From the NCBI GenBank assembly GCA_022825195.1, contig JAJDYL010000034.1:1-43737 (forward strand): 43,737 bases of DNA, given 5' to 3'. Each line of letters begins with the position of its first letter. Positions within the stretch are counted from its first letter, which is position 1. A model generated the notes under the pieces. The model made no database searches and was not told where the DNA came from. It saw only the letters and a program-made list of their open reading frames with translations. This DNA comes from Alphaproteobacteria bacterium. Lineage in GTDB: Bacteria > Pseudomonadota > Alphaproteobacteria > Bin95. Below, in pieces: positions 16,734-25,205 of this stretch. Made by a program: the position numbers and the translations under genes.

Positions 16734-17615
16734 CTACCCTGTCGAGCGCACGACGAAAGCGTCCCGCGGCCCGCGCGCCCGCACCTGGGCCCGCAGCGAC
16801 GCCGCCGATTGCCTGGTCGTTTCGGGCCCGATCCGCACACGGTGCAGGACCCTGCCGTTGCTCGCCGTGCTGGTGTGAACGAGCACGCCGTCGAAATGCC
16901 GCCGCAGCCTGCTCGCCATGGTCTCGGCATTCCTGCGGTCGCGGAACGTGCCGGCCTGCACATAGTACACGCCGGGCCGGGAGCTGCCGCCCCCGACGAA
17001 TTCGGCCACCAGTCGGTCCTGTTTCCGGGCGCCGCCACCGCTCTTCGCGATTCGGGCGACCTTCCGGCTGAGCTCCGGCAGCAGCTCGACCCGCACCCTG
17101 GTAACGCCCTGGCGGCGAAAGCCGAGCTTCTCCGCCGCGGCAAGCGAGAGGTCGATAATGCGCTCCCGCGCATACGGGCCGCGGTCGTTGATGCGCACGA
17201 CCACGCTGCGGGAGTTCCTCAGATTGGTGACGCGCACGACGCTCGGCAACGGCAGGACGCGATGCGCCGCGGTCATCGCATACATGTTGAAAACTTCGCC
17301 GTTAGCGGTCTGTCGACTATGGAATCTCCGCCCGTACCAGGAGGCGACACCGGTTTCGGAAAAGTGTTCATATTCCTTCGGCCGGTACCAGCGCTCTGCA
17401 ATCTTGTAAGGCTCGCCGACCTTGTAGCTGCTGACATTGTAGGTCAGCGGACGGTGCGGCGAGGCCGAGACGCCGAGGCGCCGGTCCACGACCCTGCCAC
17501 CCCGGTCCACGACCTTGCCGCTCCGGTCACCGGTCTTCGCCGTCTGCTTGACCGGGGCGGGCGAACTGCAGGCGCAGACCGACAATGCCAGCAACAGCGC
17601 AAGAGCGCGGATCAT
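16734..17615 (-). CDS. rlpA: RlpA-like septal lytic transglycosylase, lipoprotein with SPOR domain
   Basis: The 293-residue protein starts with a lipoprotein signal (LALSVCAC, candidate lipidated cysteine at 14 or 16). A double-psi beta-barrel (ASWYGRRFHSRQTANGE near residue 91 and VVRINDRGPYARERIIDLS near 138) and a C-terminal SPOR domain (YYVQAGTFRDRRNAE near residue 219) follow. RlpA cleaves denuded glycans at the division septum, to which the SPOR domain binds. It overlaps the mltB-like gene by 4 bp, so two transglycosylases and a carboxypeptidase are co-transcribed. Confidence 0.94.
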   Translation of the reverse strand: MIRALALLLALSVCACSSPAPVKQTAKTGDRSGKVVDRGGRVVDRRLGVSASPHRPLTYNVSSYKVGEPYKIAERWYRPKEYEHFSETGVASWYGRRFHSRQTANGEVFNMYAMTAAHRVLPLPSVVRVTNLRNSRSVVVRINDRGPYARERIIDLSLAAAEKLGFRRQGVTRVRVELLPELSRKVARIAKSGGGARKQDRLVAEFVGGGSSRPGVYYVQAGTFRDRRNAETMASRLRRHFDGVLVHTSTASNGRVLHRVRIGPETTRQSAASLRAQVRARGPRDAFVVRSTG

Positions 17616-18625
17616 CGGCGCCCCCCAACGGCGTCCGACAGCAGCCCGACCGTCAGCGCGTACAGGTTCGAGCAGTTGTAGCGCAACAGGCTTTCATAGT
17701 TGCGATACACGAGGAATCCCTTGCCGCCCGCGCCGTCCGGCATGAGCAGCCGGGCATCCAGTCCCACGGCCGGCAGCGCGGCACCCGACAGGCGGCGCAG
17801 GCCGGCAGCCTGCCAGTCGCCCAGGTCCCGGGGCGCCGTCGCCTGCCGGAGCGCGCGGCACCCCTTTGCCTTTTCCGCACGCATCGAGTCGTAGGCCCCT
17901 CTTACCGTCTCCGGCACCCGTACCCCGCGCCCCCATGTGCGCGCATCCGACCAGCCGTGCTGCCGGAGATAGTTGGCAATTGAGGCGAAAACATCGCCGA
18001 GATTGTTCCAGATGTCCCGCCGCCCGTCGCCGTCGAAATCCCGGGCGAACGCCAGATAGCTGGACGGAATGAACTGGGGATGGCCCATTGCCCCCGCCCA
18101 CGAGCCCTTCATGTCGGCAAGTCCGATATAGCCCTTGTCCACCATCCGCAGCGCGTCCAGCAGCTGCGCGCGAAAGAAACGGGACCGCCGCCGGTCGAAG
18201 GCGAGCGTTGCGAGCGCCGCAACCACTTCCGTACTGCCCTTTATCGCGCCGTACCGGGTTTCGATGCCCCAGATTGCGACAATGAAGCGCGGCTGCACCC
18301 GGTATCGCCCGGATACCTGCCGCAGCAGGCGGCCGTGTTCGGCCATCACCGCCCTGCCCCGCTCGATGTTCCGGGGCTTGAGCAGCCGGGAGCTGTAGGT
18401 TTCGAAAGTCAGCCTGGACTCGGGTTGCCTGCGGTCCCGGTTCAGGACCTTTTCCAGCGGCCGGAGGCCTGTCAGCGCGGCGTCCAGCGTGGCCGGCGAA
18501 ATGCCTTCTGCGGCCGCTTCGGCCCGGAACTTCGCCAACCAGTTGTCGAAATTGCCGGCCTGCCCGCTACCGGCGGCGCAACCGACGGCAGCCATCACCG
18601 CAAGCACGGCAGCGACACGCCGCAT
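17612..18625 (-). CDS. MltB-like lytic murein transglycosylase
   Basis: The 337-residue protein has a signal peptide with a possible lipobox (AAVGCAAG) and the MltB/SltB-type catalytic region. The likely catalytic glutamate is in IWGIETRYG (near residue 127), followed by DMKGSWAGAMGHPQFIPSSY and AFARDFDGDGRRDIWNN. It cleaves peptidoglycan glycan strands in the periplasm. A C-terminal peptidoglycan-binding-like segment (YNCSNLYALTVGLLSDAVGG) is also visible. The ATG at 18625 fits the signal peptide; the open frame extends 150 codons further upstream without coding character. It heads the minus-strand operon that runs to 8836. Confidence 0.93.
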   Translation of the reverse strand: MRRVAAVLAVMAAVGCAAGSGQAGNFDNWLAKFRAEAAAEGISPATLDAALTGLRPLEKVLNRDRRQPESRLTFETYSSRLLKPRNIERGRAVMAEHGRLLRQVSGRYRVQPRFIVAIWGIETRYGAIKGSTEVVAALATLAFDRRRSRFFRAQLLDALRMVDKGYIGLADMKGSWAGAMGHPQFIPSSYLAFARDFDGDGRRDIWNNLGDVFASIANYLRQHGWSDARTWGRGVRVPETVRGAYDSMRAEKAKGCRALRQATAPRDLGDWQAAGLRRLSGAALPAVGLDARLLMPDGAGGKGFLVYRNYESLLRYNCSNLYALTVGLLSDAVGGRR

Positions 18626-18821
18626 CGCCTTCCCCTTGTTTGCAGGCCCGGCAACCGGCGCCCGACCGATTTGCCGCCACCATATCCGAGGATTCCCGGC
18701 CTGTCGCGCCAGTCCGGCGCGCCGCCCCGTTTTGCGGCATTCCGCCGTACCTTTCGAGGCGTTTCCGGTTGCGCCATGATGAGCGACGCTTTGCGCAGGA
18801 TCTCGGTGCAGGAGAAGAACG

Positions 18822-19562
18822 ATGAAGCTTGCCGGCAAGACAGCGATCGTAACGGGGGGAGCCTGGGGCATGGGGGCGGTTACGGCCGAACTCCTCGCAT
18901 CCGAGGGCGCGGACGTTGTCGTCGCGGATATCCTGGAAGAGGAAGGGCGATCGCAGGCGGAGAAGATCGTCGCCAGCGGCGGCAAGGCTTCGTTCCAGGG
19001 CCTCGATGTAACTGAAGATTCTGCGTGGGCGGAACTGGCTGCAATCCGGCCGGAGGCCAACATCCTTGTCAACAATGCCGGGATCAGCGGCAGCGCTCAC
19101 GCCGACCCGTTCGATCTCGACGCATGGCACAGTCTCATGGCCATCAATGTCACGGGAGCATTTCTCGGTTGCCGGAATTTCGTGCCGAAGATGGCGGCCG
19201 CCGGCGGCGGCGTCATCGTGAACATCTCGTCGATCTCGGGTGTGGTGGGGCAGGACAATATCCATCACGGCTACAACGCTTCCAAGGGTGCGATCCGCGT
19301 GCTGACGAAGTCGTTGGCCGTGCGCCACGCATCGGAAGGAATCAGGGCGAACTCGATCCATCCGGGCCTCATGCCGCCAATGCGCACCTCCGGCGCCACC
19401 GCCGATCCGGCGGTGCGCGAGCGGATGCTGCGCCGGGTTCCCATGGGTCGAAACGGTCGGGCGGACGAGGTCGCGAAGGCGGTGCTCTTCCTGGCGTCCG
19501 ACGACAGCAGTTACTGCACCGGCGTGGAACTTCATGTGGACGGCGGCTTCCTCGCCTCCTGA
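18822..19562 (+). CDS. short-chain dehydrogenase/reductase, NAD(H)-type
   Basis: The 246-residue classical SDR has the glycine-rich TGGAWGMG cofactor loop (residues 10-17), an aspartate at the end of beta-2 (VVVADI) that favours NAD, the NNAG motif, the catalytic serine in NISSIS, YNASK (Tyr and Lys), and a C-terminal DGGF. Members oxidise secondary alcohols or reduce ketones. It is divergent from the mltB-like gene, with about 196 bp of promoter space, and lies 104 bp upstream of the ThDP enzyme. The substrate is unknown. Confidence 0.93.
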   Translation: MKLAGKTAIVTGGAWGMGAVTAELLASEGADVVVADILEEEGRSQAEKIVASGGKASFQGLDVTEDSAWAELAAIRPEANILVNNAGISGSAHADPFDLDAWHSLMAINVTGAFLGCRNFVPKMAAAGGGVIVNISSISGVVGQDNIHHGYNASKGAIRVLTKSLAVRHASEGIRANSIHPGLMPPMRTSGATADPAVRERMLRRVPMGRNGRADEVAKAVLFLASDDSSYCTGVELHVDGGFLAS

Positions 19563-19666
19563 CAACCGCCTTCCGGACGGGAAGGCCGCGGTCTTCCCGC
19601 CGGCATCTCCCGAGACAAATCCCTGACCTGCGGGTTTCCTCCGCCAACGATAGAGGCGAACAGCCG

Positions 19667-21328
19667 ATGCCCACTCCCTCCAATGCGATCAGCGGTCGCA
19701 GCGCCTTCCTTGCCGTCCTCAAGGACGAAGGGGTCACGCACCTTTTCGGCAATCCCGGCACCACGGAACTTCCGATCATGCATGCGCTGACCGAGCAGAG
19801 CGACCTCGGCTATGTGCTCGGGCTCCAGGAATCGGTGGTGGTCGCCATGGCCGACGGCTATGCGCGGGCCTCGGGCAAGCTGGCGGCCTGCAATGTGCAT
19901 GTCGCACCGGGTTTGGGAAATGCCATCGGCGCGCTCTACACCGCCTCGCAGAGCGGCTCCCCGATCATCGTGACCGCCGGCCAGCAGGAACAGGGCCACG
20001 GGCTTACCGAACCGCTCCTTTACGCGCCGCTCACCCCGATTGCCGAACCGGTGGTCAAATGGGCGGTCGAGGTCACCAGGATCGAGGACCTGCCCCGCAT
20101 CCTGCGGCGCGCCGCCAAGGTCGCGACCACCCCGCCGACCGGGCCGGTGTTCATCTCCCTGCCCGGGGACATACTGAACCGGCACGAGGCCATCGACCTC
20201 GGGCAGGCCACGCGCGTCGATTCGCGCGTCCGGCCTTCGGACGAGGCCCTGGCGGAGATGGCGGACCGGATCGCCGCGGCTGCCAATCCGGTCGTTCTCG
20301 CAGGCCATGAGGCGGCTACCGGCGATGCGCTGGCTGCCGCTGCCCGCTTCGCCGAACTGCTGGGCGCACCGGTTTATCAGCAGAGCGTGCCGCAGGGGGC
20401 TCACTTCCCGTCGGAGCATCCGTGCTTCATGGGCGCTCTCAGCCGCAGCCAGCCCCAGGTCCGGCGTGTGCTGGCTCCCCACGACCTGATCGTCAGCCTC
20501 GGAGCCGACTTCCTGCGCATGTCGGTCTGGAGCGAAACCGATCCCCTGCCGGAGCATATGGCCGTCGTCCAGATCGGCCTGAGGGACTGGGAACTCGCCA
20601 AGAACTACCCTGCCGAAATCGCGGCGCGGAGCGATGTGCGGGAAACCCTCACGGCGCTGAACCCGCTGCTGGAGGACAGACTCGGCGCAAGCCGGCAGGA
20701 TCGTATGGCCGCGCTCGCCCCACGAAACTGGAGCGCAAACCGGAGCAAGGCGCGGAACGACCTGGCGGAAGTCCCGGAAGACGCGGGTCCCATTCCGCCG
20801 GCCTGGCTCTGCATGTGCCTGGCCGAAGACCTGCCGGACGACGGCATTGTCATCGATGAGGGCATCACCACCGGCGCGCGGCTTCTGGACTTCCTGCCGT
20901 TTCGCGACGCGGGCGGCTATTTCGGCAATGTCTCAGGCGGCATCGGCTGGGGCATAGCCGCAGCCGTCGGCGTGCAGATCGCGCAACCCGGGCGCCGCAC
21001 CGTCGCGCTGATCGGGGACGGCAGCGCCATGTATTCGATCCAGGCGCTGTGGACGGCCGCCAACGCACGGCTGCCGGTCGTCTTCGTGATCGCCAACAAT
21101 GGCGGCTACCGCATCCTGAAGGACCGCATGAAGGCGTTTCACGACAATGACGCGCCGATCGGGATGGACTTCCGGGACCCGCCGATCGACGCCGCCCGGC
21201 TTGCGGAAGGCTTCGGCATGGCCGCGGTGCGCGCCGAAACGCCGGCCGCGTTCCGCAAAGCCTACCGCGAGGCGCTCGCGGGCTCCGGTCCGGTTCTGAT
21301 CGAGGCCATGGTCAGCGCCGGCGGGTAA
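19667..21328 (+). CDS. thiamine-diphosphate enzyme, benzoylformate decarboxylase-like
   Basis: The 553-residue protein has the three-domain ThDP layout: a pyrimidine-binding domain with the conserved glutamate in GNPGTTELP (near residue 27), a central domain, and the diphosphate-binding motif starting GDGSAMYS and ending in ANNGGYRIL (near residues 450-485). The general pattern matches benzoylformate decarboxylase and related 2-keto acid decarboxylases or carboligases. The start is the ATG at 19667; earlier codons are shadow of the SDR. The stop overlaps the convergent MFS gene by 17 bp. Whether it decarboxylates an aromatic keto acid cannot be decided here. Confidence 0.88.
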   Translation: MPTPSNAISGRSAFLAVLKDEGVTHLFGNPGTTELPIMHALTEQSDLGYVLGLQESVVVAMADGYARASGKLAACNVHVAPGLGNAIGALYTASQSGSPIIVTAGQQEQGHGLTEPLLYAPLTPIAEPVVKWAVEVTRIEDLPRILRRAAKVATTPPTGPVFISLPGDILNRHEAIDLGQATRVDSRVRPSDEALAEMADRIAAAANPVVLAGHEAATGDALAAAARFAELLGAPVYQQSVPQGAHFPSEHPCFMGALSRSQPQVRRVLAPHDLIVSLGADFLRMSVWSETDPLPEHMAVVQIGLRDWELAKNYPAEIAARSDVRETLTALNPLLEDRLGASRQDRMAALAPRNWSANRSKARNDLAEVPEDAGPIPPAWLCMCLAEDLPDDGIVIDEGITTGARLLDFLPFRDAGGYFGNVSGGIGWGIAAAVGVQIAQPGRRTVALIGDGSAMYSIQALWTAANARLPVVFVIANNGGYRILKDRMKAFHDNDAPIGMDFRDPPIDAARLAEGFGMAAVRAETPAAFRKAYREALAGSGPVLIEAMVSAGG

Positions 21329-23357
21329 ACACTCCGACGGCCAGCAACAGGGCCAGCAGCCCCGTCGTGACCAGTATGCCGTAGCCGATGAAGCTGCCCG
21401 CCTGTTCGAGCCCGGCAACGGCAACGACAGCGCCCGCGAGCAAAGGACCGACAATGCTGCCGGCGCGTTCCACCACCCGGAATGCCGCCGTGACCGGGCC
21501 CGTGCCGAAAGCCTCGGTCTCGTTTCTGAAATAAGCCGGCAGCGCCGCCACTTGCGGCGTCATCACGAACGATTGCCCGAGCCCGATCAGCGCGACGCCG
21601 CACACCAGCGGCAAGCTCTCTGTTGTGGACACGAACAGCAGGCAGCCGATCCCGGCCGATACCCCGCCGGCCAGTATCAGCGTGCCATGGTTCTGGAACC
21701 TGTCGGCCATCAGCGCCGCCGCCTGGTTCATGACCAGCAATACAAGGAAATAGACCATCATCGTTCGACCGATGGCTGCGCCGCCGAAACCGATCGAATC
21801 CAGGTAGAGCGGGACCAGGAAGAACAGGAAACCGGTGAGCACGATGCGCGACGGCAGCGCCGACAGGCCCATGAACGTCATGAACTTCGCACTGCCGTAA
21901 ATTCCGAATCTCCTGCGGTTGGCGGGAGTGCTGACATGGGCTCCCACGCCTTCGTCCGGAGACAGAAAGCCGAAGGCGATCGTCATAGCGACGAAGACGA
22001 TGGCAGCGCCCACGATGAAGGTGTTCTCGTAGCCAAGGCGTTCGGCAAGGATGCCGCCGATGGCGGTCGCGCAAATGCTGCCGCCTCCGGTGGCGGTGAC
22101 GAAGACGCCGATATTGAGCGCCCGCCGCCGTTCCGGCGCGGTCATGGCCAGCCGGACCAGAATGGCGGCGGTCACCAGGCCGAAGCCGGCTGCGGTCAGA
22201 CATCGCAGCGCGATGAGTTCGATGAATCCGGTTGCCAGGGCGGTCGCCATCAGCCCGACGCTCGTCGGCGCCATGCCCAGGAGAAGCGTGTTCCGCGTGC
22301 CCAGCCGCCGGATCAGGGTCGGCGCGAACGGGGTCGTGAGCAACATTGCGATCACCCACACCGACATCGGCATGGCGATCGCTATCGACGCGTCGATCCC
22401 GAGTGAAGGATCGTAAAGGTCCCGCACGAAAAGCGGGAAGAAGGGACGGGACAGCTCGACGCCGAAGATGAAGAAGAAGAGCGGGTATTGCACATCGCCC
22501 GCAAGCAGCACCTGCACGGGGCGGTAGGCGCCCGCCTCCGCAAAGACCCTGCCCTCGCGCAACCTGTCCAGAACCGCGGCGCTGCCGCCGGAAGCCAGGG
22601 CGCGGAAACGCCGGTTGATTTCGGCATTGATTCCGTTCATCGCGTCGATCACACGGCCCAGGTCGTCCCGTCCACTGGTCATGATCGATGCGGAAAAATC
22701 GCCTTCGCTGACTGTGTGCATCAGGCGCCGCATCAGACCGATGGAGCGCGCAACCGTCAGCGACAGGACAAGCAGCGTCAGTTCAAGCACGATCAATATG
22801 GCGACGCACAGCGAAATGCCGATATCGGTGAAGATGCCGCCCATCGTATTACGGACATAGCGCCGGTCGATGCCGATCATCGCATGCCCGACTTCTTTCC
22901 CGTCATGGATGAGGGGATGCACGATGTTGTACTCGGAATCGACGATCGAGACGAACGTGCCGGCATTTGCATCGCTGGCATTGGCGGCAATGGGCTGGAA
23001 CGTGTTTTCGGTTCCGTTTTCCGCCTGGACCAGGAACAGCACCTTGCCTTTCGGATCGGCCACCGCGAGATAGGCCACTTCGGGATGATCGGTCAGGAGG
23101 TTGTCGAGATAGGCGTTCACGCCCTTCAGGCTCGCGATCGGTATGTCGAGCCGCACCGCCGTGTAGAGATCGTTTGCTATGGACCGGGCAAGGACGTTCG
23201 CCTTGTCCTTGATGACCGGTTCGAGCCGCTGCTCGACGGCGCCGAGCGCGATCCAGGCCAGCAAGGCATTCGCGGCGATCAGCGCCACCACGGCGACCAG
23301 ACCGATCCGGATACCCAGTCCGGCAAGGGTCGGTGCCCGGCGAAGGCGGCGGATCAC
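21312..23357 (-). CDS. extracytoplasmic sensor-HAMP-MFS transporter fusion
   Basis: The 681-residue protein combines parts rarely seen together. A transmembrane helix (about 15-37) leads into an extracytoplasmic domain (38-172) with LDIPIASLKGV and DPKGKVLFL. A second helix (about 180-202) and a HAMP-like segment (201-250, with the SEGDFSASI turn and DDLGRVIDAMN) follow. A complete MFS transporter then begins near residue 285 (about twelve hydrophobic segments; loop RRLGTRNTLLLG). The start is a GTG at 23357 overlapping the preceding sensor gene by GTGA. The simplest reading is a transporter gated or tuned by a periplasmic ligand, but this is inference. It ends the operon starting at 25113, with an ATP-grasp ligase and a separate sensor protein. 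Confidence 0.88.
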   Translation of the reverse strand: MIRRLRRAPTLAGLGIRIGLVAVVALIAANALLAWIALGAVEQRLEPVIKDKANVLARSIANDLYTAVRLDIPIASLKGVNAYLDNLLTDHPEVAYLAVADPKGKVLFLVQAENGTENTFQPIAANASDANAGTFVSIVDSEYNIVHPLIHDGKEVGHAMIGIDRRYVRNTMGGIFTDIGISLCVAILIVLELTLLVLSLTVARSIGLMRRLMHTVSEGDFSASIMTSGRDDLGRVIDAMNGINAEINRRFRALASGGSAAVLDRLREGRVFAEAGAYRPVQVLLAGDVQYPLFFFIFGVELSRPFFPLFVRDLYDPSLGIDASIAIAMPMSVWVIAMLLTTPFAPTLIRRLGTRNTLLLGMAPTSVGLMATALATGFIELIALRCLTAAGFGLVTAAILVRLAMTAPERRRALNIGVFVTATGGGSICATAIGGILAERLGYENTFIVGAAIVFVAMTIAFGFLSPDEGVGAHVSTPANRRRFGIYGSAKFMTFMGLSALPSRIVLTGFLFFLVPLYLDSIGFGGAAIGRTMMVYFLVLLVMNQAAALMADRFQNHGTLILAGGVSAGIGCLLFVSTTESLPLVCGVALIGLGQSFVMTPQVAALPAYFRNETEAFGTGPVTAAFRVVERAGSIVGPLLAGAVVAVAGLEQAGSFIGYGILVTTGLLALLLAVGVFTRRR

Positions 23358-24106
23358 CGCCCGCTCCTTTCTGCGGCCGCCAGGCTTGCGGCCGTTTCCC
23401 GCACCGTCGCGCTATAGCCTACGAATTCGATCAGTTCCGTATCCACGGGCGCGTCGTCGGGCTCCGGTTTCAGGAGGTTCTCGACGCTTTGTCTCAGATA
23501 GCGGGCCGTCTTCGTCAGTTTCCAGAGCGCGGTTCCCGTACCCAGGATCGCCAGCAATCCGCTGGCGAGGAAGATGAACACAGCGGCTTCCAGAAGCTCT
23601 TTCGTCAGCCCGGCCACAATGCTGTCGTAACGCGCCTTGCTGTAGCGAACCGCCACGCCGCCTTCGAGCTTGCCGAAATTGTTCACGACCGGCGCGCCGA
23701 CGACGAATGATTCCGGGTCTTCGAGGCGCCAGACCTCCCCATCTGCCTCGCGATTGCCCGCAGCCCAGGCCGGCGGCGCTTCCGACGCTCCGCCGGCCAG
23801 CTCATTGCCGCCGTGAACCAGCACTTTTCCGCGTGCATCGAAGATGCTGACCGACTGCAGCTCCGGGTAATCGCCGATCAGCGCATCCACGATCGACCGG
23901 CTTTCCGCAATGTCCTTGAGCGGCAGCCCGAGGTCCACCGCCTGCCGAAGCCGGCGGGAGGTATCGAGCGTGACGACCGAGACCCGCGAATCGTCCAACC
24001 CGCGCAGGATGTCGCCGAACTTCTGCTGGTTGAGCAGGATCATCAACGCCATCGTCACGGCAAACGCGCTCAGGAAGCCGAGATTGAGGACAACCAGAAG
24101 CCTCAT
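23354..24106 (-). CDS. membrane sensor protein with extracytoplasmic domain and no catalytic output
   Basis: The 250-residue protein has an N-terminal helix (about 5-25), an extracytoplasmic domain (26-170), a second helix (about 173-192) and a short cytoplasmic HAMP-like tail. The sensor domain carries VDLGLPLKDIAE, DYPELQ, DARGKVLVHGG and VVNNFGKLEGGV. All have counterparts in the proteins at 21312, 27214 and 30135. It lacks a kinase, cyclase or methyl-accepting domain. The ATG at 24106 overlaps the ATP-grasp stop by ATGA, and its own stop overlaps the MFS GTG start, so the three are co-translated. It may be a partner subunit that senses the same ligand. Confidence 0.8.
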   Translation of the reverse strand: MRLLVVLNLGFLSAFAVTMALMILLNQQKFGDILRGLDDSRVSVVTLDTSRRLRQAVDLGLPLKDIAESRSIVDALIGDYPELQSVSIFDARGKVLVHGGNELAGGASEAPPAWAAGNREADGEVWRLEDPESFVVGAPVVNNFGKLEGGVAVRYSKARYDSIVAGLTKELLEAAVFIFLASGLLAILGTGTALWKLTKTARYLRQSVENLLKPEPDDAPVDTELIEFVGYSATVRETAASLAAAERSGR

Positions 24107-25113
24107 GCCGCCAGGACTCCCTGACGCTGCAGGCTGTAGCACAGGAAGTGCTCGATCATGGCTTCATGCGATACGCCCGCCGCGCCGGCACCGACGTTCA
24201 TGGACATGGTGGTCGCCAGGTTGCAGGTGACATTGAACTCAAGCAGGCGGAACGTCCGGTCCGGCGCAACCCGGAAATCGACCCGGAGGTAATCGCAGGG
24301 CTGCACGATTTTCGCAAATGCGAGCGCAGCCTCCCGCAACTCTTCGCAAAGCGGTGCGTCGTCGAAAGGCTCTCCGCGCTTTCCGGGGTCCAGGAAGCGC
24401 TTCTGCCGCTCGGTCTGAACGCCCTCGCGCAAATCGGAATGATTGGCGACGGGATGCAGCGCCAGCGGCCCGCCGAGCACCGGCACCGTCACATCGAGCC
24501 CGGGCGCCAACGCCTCGATCAGCGCCTCCTCGCCGGCGGCCAGCAGCGCCGACGCCCTCGACCGCGCCTCGGCCCAGCTGTCGCAGATCGAACCCTCGTC
24601 GACGCCCTCGGAGTTGGCGCCGAACCGGGGCTTGACGAAATACGGCCCCGGAAAGTCCGGCGGGTTGTCCAGATCGGCCTCGACGACCGCCGCGATTCCT
24701 TCCGGCACGAGCAAGCCTGCGGCGCGCGCCATCAGCTTGGTAATCCATTTGTCCTCGGCCATGGCCCGCACGTTCGGCGGGCTGCCGAGATAGGGAACGC
24801 CGGTGCGCGCGCAGAGCGAGGACACCAGAATCTCGGGATTGCGGACGGCCTCGCGGTTGTAAATCTGAAAGACGTAGTCTGGCGCCGGGCTGCGGCGCAT
24901 ACGCTCCTCGAACGCTTCGAGGCTGGCGCAGGGTTCCACCGAATGCGCCAGGCCGCGCAGAACCGAGAGCACCTCGAATTTGGTGTAGAGTTCGCGTCCG
25001 TAATGCGGATGTACCATCGGCGGCGGTTCGCTCCAGTCCTCGGCATATTTGGCGAGAAAGAGAATATCCAGCTCCCGACGCTGTTCAGGGTCGATTTGTA
25101 ACAGCTTTATCAT
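24103..25113 (-). CDS. ATP-grasp ligase, D-Ala-D-Ala ligase-like
   Basis: The 336-residue protein has the ATP-grasp order of elements: AEDKWITKLMARAAGL (near residue 120), the lysine-containing GPYFVKPRFGANSEGVDEG (near 160), the hinge EALIEALAPGLDVTVP (near 205), and the metal-binding end YLRVDFRVAPDRTFRLLEFN (near 285). ATP-grasp enzymes activate a carboxylate with ATP and join it to an amine or thiol. It resembles D-Ala-D-Ala ligase, but the usual NxxPG end is replaced by EFNVTCN, so the product is probably not D-Ala-D-Ala. It is paralogous to the protein at 26216 from the first residues (MIKLL against MIALK), which supports the ATG at 25113 over a TTG 9 codons upstream. It is first in the sensor-MFS operon. 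Confidence 0.85.
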   Translation of the reverse strand: MIKLLQIDPEQRRELDILFLAKYAEDWSEPPPMVHPHYGRELYTKFEVLSVLRGLAHSVEPCASLEAFEERMRRSPAPDYVFQIYNREAVRNPEILVSSLCARTGVPYLGSPPNVRAMAEDKWITKLMARAAGLLVPEGIAAVVEADLDNPPDFPGPYFVKPRFGANSEGVDEGSICDSWAEARSRASALLAAGEEALIEALAPGLDVTVPVLGGPLALHPVANHSDLREGVQTERQKRFLDPGKRGEPFDDAPLCEELREAALAFAKIVQPCDYLRVDFRVAPDRTFRLLEFNVTCNLATTMSMNVGAGAAGVSHEAMIEHFLCYSLQRQGVLAA

Positions 25114-25150
25114 TTCGAAATTACCACATGTCTGTCGCAAATGCGGCGAA

Positions 25151-25168
25151 CTGGCTTATGATAGCCAG
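25151..25168. promoter_or_regulatory. inverted repeat in the divergent ligase/binding-protein promoter region
   Basis: CTGGCT at 25151-25156 and AGCCAG at 25163-25168 form a perfect 6-bp inverted repeat with a 6-bp AT-rich spacer. It lies midway in the 92-bp region between the divergent starts at 25113 and 25206, a good place for an operator controlling both operons. It could also form a small hairpin in the leader of either transcript. No regulator gene is adjacent. Confidence 0.35.
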
Positions 25169-25205
25169 CGAGCCATTCCCAAGCAACGCAACGGACACGC
25201 TTCCA

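Noticed and set aside
24103..25113. True D-alanine-D-alanine ligase (ddl)
   Set aside because: The ATP-grasp fold fits, but the C-terminal NxxPG motif is absent and there are no mur genes nearby; a specialised ligase is more likely.
25114..25140. TTG start giving nine more residues to the ATP-grasp protein at 24103
   Set aside because: The paralogue at 26216 aligns from the ATG at 25113, and the TTG has no ribosome site.
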